From Panicum virgatum (lineage: Eukaryota; Streptophyta; Magnoliopsida; Poales; Poaceae), in NCBI RefSeq assembly GCF_016808335.1, contig NC_053149.1, forward strand, positions 14,125,714 through 14,189,713: DNA of 64,000 nucleotides, given 5' to 3'. Below are positions 60,901 to 64,000 of this stretch, in pieces; within the stretch, counting starts at the first letter, position 1; the number at the start of each line of letters is the position of its first letter. Under the pieces are notes generated by a model. The model saw only the letters and a list, made by a program, of their open reading frames with translations, was not told where the DNA came from and searched no databases. Position numbers and translations under genes: made by a program.

Positions 60901-62610
60901 CGCAAAGCTCACTGTCATTGCATCTCAGCTACACCATTAAGCGAGTCTCTTTGCTTTGAAATGGAAAAGCTGAACTTGAGCATTGTACCACATGGCACAC
61001 TGGCCCATCTAGAACTCACTCCTACTCTTCGTGATCGAATCATCACAGCACAAAAGAAAGATAAAGGAATAAAGGAAATTCAGAAGAGATTATCAGAAGG
61101 AGATTCGAAAGTAAGTTGTTTTCACCAAGATAGTGAGAATGTGTTATGGTTTAAGAACCGATTAGTGGTGCTTAAGGATTTTGCACTCAGAAAGCAAATT
61201 CTTGATGAAGCTCATACCTCTCGACTATCAATTCATCCTGGTAGCAACAAGATGTATCAAGACCTCAAACAACAGTTTTGGTGGACTCGGATGAAAAGAG
61301 AGATTGCCAAGTATGTGTCAGAATGTGACATCTGTCGTAGGGTCAAAGCTAGTCATCTCAGACCAGCTGGAATGTTGCAACCTTTGAGTATTCCTGAATG
61401 GAAATGGGAAGACATCAGCATGGACTTTATTGTCGGTTTACCCCGAACTCAAAAGGGTTATGATTCGATCTGGGTCATTGTAGACCGCCTGACCAAATCC
61501 GCACATTTTCTTCCAGTTAGAACAATCTATCGAGCAAAGAAGTATGCCGAGTTGTATATGGATCGCATCCTATGTTTACATGGAGTGCCAAAGACTATCA
61601 TATCAGATCGAGGGACTCAGTTTGTTGCTCGCTTCTGGGAACAATTACATACTTGTTTAGGAACTCGATTGATCCGCAGCTCAGCTTATCACCCTCAAAC
61701 AGATGGCCAAACGGAGAGAATTAATCAGATTTTAGAAGATATGCTCCGCGCATGTGTTTTAGCCTACCTGCAGAAATGGGATGAATGCTTGCCATTAGCT
61801 GAATTCTCTTATAACAATAGCTATCAAGAAAGCATTAAAATGGCACCATTCGAAGCTTTATACGGTCGTCGATGCCGTACTCCTCTGAATTGGTCCGAAG
61901 TTGGAGAGAGGACTATTTTTGGACCTGACATGGTTAAAGAAGCCGAAGAACAAGTTCATCTTATTCAGGAGAACTTAAAGATTGCACAGTCCCGTTACAA
62001 AAGTTATGCGGATAAACGACGTGACCCACTTGTTTTTGAAGTTGGTGACCACGTCTATTTAAAAGTATCACCTTGGAAAGGCGTGCAAAGATTTGGGATA
62101 AAAGGAAAGTTAGCTCCTCGCTATATTGGGCCCTACCCAATTGTGGAAAGGTGTGGTCCTGTAGCTTACCGGTTGGATCTTCCAGCAAAATTTTCAGCAA
62201 TTCATAACATCTTCCATGTGTCACAACTGAAGAAGTGTTTGAGAATTTCAACTGAAGCTATTGACAGTGACACCATTCAGTTAGAATCGGATCTCACTTA
62301 TCCGGAGCATCCAATCAAGATACTTGATCGCAAGGATCGAGTTACTCGTCGCACAACCAATAAATTCTACAAAGTTCAATGGAGTAATCACTCCGAAGAT
62401 GAAGCTACTTGGGAGCAAGAGGAATTTCTTAAAGCCAAGTATCCTGATTTCCTAAACTCTCATCCAGGTACTTCACCTTTCAACCTTCTCTTCTTATATG
62501 TTTCTATCGTGCCTGAATCTCGGGACGAGATTCCTTTAAGGGGGGAAGGCTGTAACACCCCGGTGTTAGTTTTGACGTTAATATCGTGCTTAATCGCTAA
62601 TCAGGGTTAA
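57985..62610 (+). CDS. Chromovirus Gag-Pol polyprotein
   Basis: One uninterrupted 1541-codon frame. A better start may be the ATG at 58048 ([15 protein letters not shown]). Gag capsid-like domain about residues 100-250; no canonical CCHC knuckle, only [16 protein letters not shown] (331-346). Aspartic protease DSGA at 404-407. RT with the catalytic FIDDILIYS at 715-723. RNase H with [10 protein letters not shown] near 863 and the [10 protein letters not shown] end. Integrase zinc region ([11 protein letters not shown] to CDICRRVK), catalytic Asp near 1146 (MDFIVGLP), Asp near 1208 (SDRGTQF) and Glu near 1243 (DGQTERINQ). GPY/F module ([16 protein letters not shown]), then a chromodomain about 1434-1492 ([20 protein letters not shown]), which in this lineage guides insertion to heterochromatin. 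The frame runs through the polypurine tract and about 57 bases into the 3' LTR. Confidence 0.95.
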   Translation: MLCVHINYAHSLFAWISPDSGMANQGMVLLQMGNNNTANRGNEGQGAQPPPSPSLTQAIAALIADRNEQTELLRQLVQSNAGRGRQAPPAETDYVGFLATQPPLFHKADDPLEADAWIRTMEDKFGILNCTEVDKTAFAAQQLRGPAKIWWASHLAMQPTERQIPWSEFREIFKAHYIPEGFIKVKVEEFLNLKQENKSVMEYANIFNHLAQYAAHHVDTDEKKQDCFQKGLNTELLMRLAARTFTSYSDLVSKAILQEDAMLKHEKAKKRKKSPIGSHGNVVQRLRLGSTSFSQTQYQLQQGMPEHVAPSQLEQKKPVLQHVFHSHPDPCKHHLAKGCHHSENICYTPPKPRKGSSNTNKKKKVSYIKNGCVSYTTCEDVPEGEHVMEDIFSLNDHPVRVLFDSGASHTFLSKACAERHGLEIECTNTSYKIQSPGGQLITNQMARKVPINLAGRIFTTNFIILPHQGIDIILGMNWMKAHGVVLDTRAHAVHINSCAHGSTVLLLTKYKTHNATMNKLEGKSLEEIPVVCDYSDVFPEDLPGLPPDRDVEFIIELQPGTTPISRRPYRMPPNELAELKVQLQDLLNKGFIRPSSSLWGCPALFVKKKDQSLRLCVDYRPLNAVTIKNKYPLPRIDILFDQLAGAKVFSKIDLRSGYHQIKIRPQDIPKTAFSTRYGLFEYLVMSFGLTNAPAYFMYLMNSVFMPELDKFIVVFIDDILIYSKNEEEHAKHLHIVLQRLREHKLYAKFSKCEFWLKEVPFLGHVISAEGISVDPGKVQDVLDWEAPTSVKEIRSFLGLAGYYRRFIPEFSKIAKPMTELLKKGVKFHWNDKCEEAFHTLKKLLTSAPILAQPDTSKPFDIYCDASGTGIGCVLMQENRVIAYASRSLKRHEENYPTHDLELAAVVHALKIWRHHLLGSPCRIYTDHKSLKYLFTQPDLNMRQRRWLELIKDYELEVHYHPGKANVVADALSRKAHCHCISATPLSESLCFEMEKLNLSIVPHGTLAHLELTPTLRDRIITAQKKDKGIKEIQKRLSEGDSKVSCFHQDSENVLWFKNRLVVLKDFALRKQILDEAHTSRLSIHPGSNKMYQDLKQQFWWTRMKREIAKYVSECDICRRVKASHLRPAGMLQPLSIPEWKWEDISMDFIVGLPRTQKGYDSIWVIVDRLTKSAHFLPVRTIYRAKKYAELYMDRILCLHGVPKTIISDRGTQFVARFWEQLHTCLGTRLIRSSAYHPQTDGQTERINQILEDMLRACVLAYLQKWDECLPLAEFSYNNSYQESIKMAPFEALYGRRCRTPLNWSEVGERTIFGPDMVKEAEEQVHLIQENLKIAQSRYKSYADKRRDPLVFEVGDHVYLKVSPWKGVQRFGIKGKLAPRYIGPYPIVERCGPVAYRLDLPAKFSAIHNIFHVSQLKKCLRISTEAIDSDTIQLESDLTYPEHPIKILDRKDRVTRRTTNKFYKVQWSNHSEDEATWEQEEFLKAKYPDFLNSHPGTSPFNLLFLYVSIVPESRDEIPLRGEGCNTPVLVLTLISCLIANQG

Positions 62611-64000
62611 TCATGGTCATTAGCGTTAATCGAGTTCGCGTGGTAAAACATTGTTTAGCAGTGTTCGATCTCGTTTTTCTCCATGATCCGAGCTTCAAAT
62701 CATTTTTCGCCCAAAACAAAAGTTGTAGCTCTTATCGTTCTCTACAACTTCTATTTTGGCGAAATTTCATGTTCCAATGTAAAATTTCGAGTTTTGGATG
62801 GTCAAAGTCAGCTAAAAACCACTCAATCTCGGTCAACGGTGACTGCCCTGTTTTCGCCAGTTCACCGCCGATCTCGACGTTCGCGTCGCCACGCGTCGGC
62901 CGGCGTCGAACCTCGCCCTCCGCGCGTGCCTTATCCGTTCGCGAGCGCTGGAGGCTTCTCGTCCTCATCCCTTTCTCCTTCATAGCGCACGGGTTGAGCC
63001 GAGGCCGAGCGAGCAGCGACCGCCGCCGGCGTTGCTCCGACCACCCATCGCCGTCTCGCCTCGATCCAGTGTGCCCCAACCTCCCTCGCCGCACCCCGCA
63101 CCCACGGCGCCCATCTCTGAGCCCGTTTGGGCCATCCCTCGGCCGAATCAAACCCCGCTCTGGCCGGCCACTCCTGTTCTCCGCCGGAACGCCGCCCTCC
63201 TCGTCGAGCTTCCCTTCCCGGCCTCCCTTCGTTCGATTCGGCCGCATGGTGAGCTTTCCCGAGGCCTTCTCGTCCTCCCTGAGCTCCTTTCCCTCCCCTT
63301 CTAGCGCCGCCGCCGGCGGAACGCCGCCGCGAGCGCCATGGCGCCGCTGCGCCCGCCGCGGGTCACCTCTGCGCGGCCTCGCCCGACGCCGCCTTGCTCC
63401 CGGGGGATCGCCTGGGCCCCCAGCCGCGTGCGCGCCCCGCCTCCGCCGCCGCTCGGCCACGGCCGGGCCGGACCGCCGCGCCGCCGTGCGCGCCCCCGCG
63501 CGGCCACCGCTCTGCTTCGCGCCGCCACCGCTCTGCCGCGTGCGCCGTCGCCCTAGCGCGCGCGCCCCTGCTCGGCCGCAGGCGCACGGCCCCCCCCCTG
63601 CGCGCGAGCAACCGCGCGGCCCAGCTGGCCGGCCGGCCCCCACGGCCGTCGTGCGCGCGCTCCGCGCGCCGCCGGGGCAGAGCAGAGGAGCAGGGGCTCC
63701 CTCTGTTGCTCTGCGGGTGGGGCCCGCAGGTCAGTGGGGGTAGGGGTGGGTTTTGTTTTTCTATTTATTTGATTTGAGTAAGATTTGCAAAATTCGTATA
63801 AAATCAAGGAAAAATGCGAAAAATGCAAACCAAATTTTGTTGGGTTTCTTAAGTTAAAGTCTTCAGAGGTAAAATACTCATGCTTGTGAAGTGTCACTTG
63901 TGCCCCTGCTAAATTTTCAGTTTGTGTTTAACCTAGTTTATTTTTACCAGTTGTTCTGTTGCTCTAAAAATTTATAAAAAATTCACAGTGGCTTACTCCT
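62551..64000 (+). repeat. 3' LTR of the Tekay-type element, truncated by the window
   Basis: Matches 53663-55112 of the 5' LTR almost exactly; the only visible difference is TA to AT in 'aatctaggtc'/'aatcatggtc'. About 1.77 kb of this LTR remains outside. Confidence 0.93.

Larger units (their letters stand above)
53663..64000 (+). mobile_element. Tekay/Del-type chromovirus (Ty3/Gypsy), coding-intact, 3' end off window
   Basis: 5' LTR 53663-56885 (TGTAACACCCCGG...CTGTGACA), primer-binding site TGGCATCAGAGC (initiator tRNA-Met type) at 56888-56899, uninterrupted gag-pol ORF, polypurine tract AAGGGGGGAAGGC at 62538-62550, and 3' LTR from 62551. A chromodomain after integrase and the TGTAACACCCC LTR start identify a chromovirus of the Tekay/Del lineage. 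The overlapping 1.45 kb of the two LTRs differs, by eye, only at two adjacent bases (CTAGG against CATGG near 53732 and 62620), so insertion is recent. The right TSD lies outside the window. Confidence 0.93.

Overview
The window is a piece of a grass nuclear genome, most likely panicoid. The evidence is intron-containing plant genes (class III peroxidase, P-class PPR protein, Mediator subunit 27, CDF-type Dof factor), dense Stowaway, Tourist and other MITEs, and nested LTR retrotransposons. The ACCGGT-rich minisatellite motif seen here is one I associate with panicoid retroelements. Species cannot be read from the sequence. All boundaries, splice sites and target-site duplications (TSDs) were read by eye.

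Layout. 1-3783: 5' end of a Gypsy-like LTR element on the minus strand, whose LTR is split by a 2.76 kb non-autonomous CACTA transposon (794-3552, TSD TTC). 4131-5701: four diverged tandem copies of a ~0.4 kb AT-rich unit. 5.7-10.1 kb: intergenic DNA with four MITEs. 10389-12176: class III peroxidase gene with four canonical exons but a one-base frameshift in exon 4. 13486-16773 (minus): intronless 1095-residue PPR gene. 16986-33087: a nested retrotransposon block, namely a defective Tat-lineage Gypsy (TSD CCGTG) containing a decayed Copia (TSD CATAC), whose 5' LTR contains a foreign LTR, which in turn holds an unclassified repeat. 33926-37968: MED27, seven exons. 38828-41765 (minus): CDF-like Dof transcription factor, two exons, convergent with MED27. 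42-53.6 kb: gene-poor MITE field with a 383 bp foldback, several GC-rich islands and small tandem duplications. 53663 to the window end: a young, coding-intact Tekay/Del chromovirus (5' LTR 53663-56885, gag-pol 57985-62610, 3' LTR from 62551 running off the window).

How the parts relate. The host genes are ordinary and functionally unrelated: cell-wall or apoplast peroxidase, organelle RNA binding, Pol II Mediator, and a photoperiod/clock-type Dof. They sit in short gene islands separated by transposon blocks. The retroelements give a relative history. The Tat element is oldest and lacks reverse transcriptase and integrase. The Copia inserted into it and has since gained stop codons and LTR divergence. 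The Tekay element is recent: its two LTRs differ at only two adjacent bases over about 1.45 kb. The most unusual signals are an array of about ten back-to-back short hairpins in the Tekay leader (57.17-57.61 kb), the near-perfect foldback at 42.87-43.25 kb, the peroxidase frameshift, and a seven-unit charged repeat in the Dof protein.
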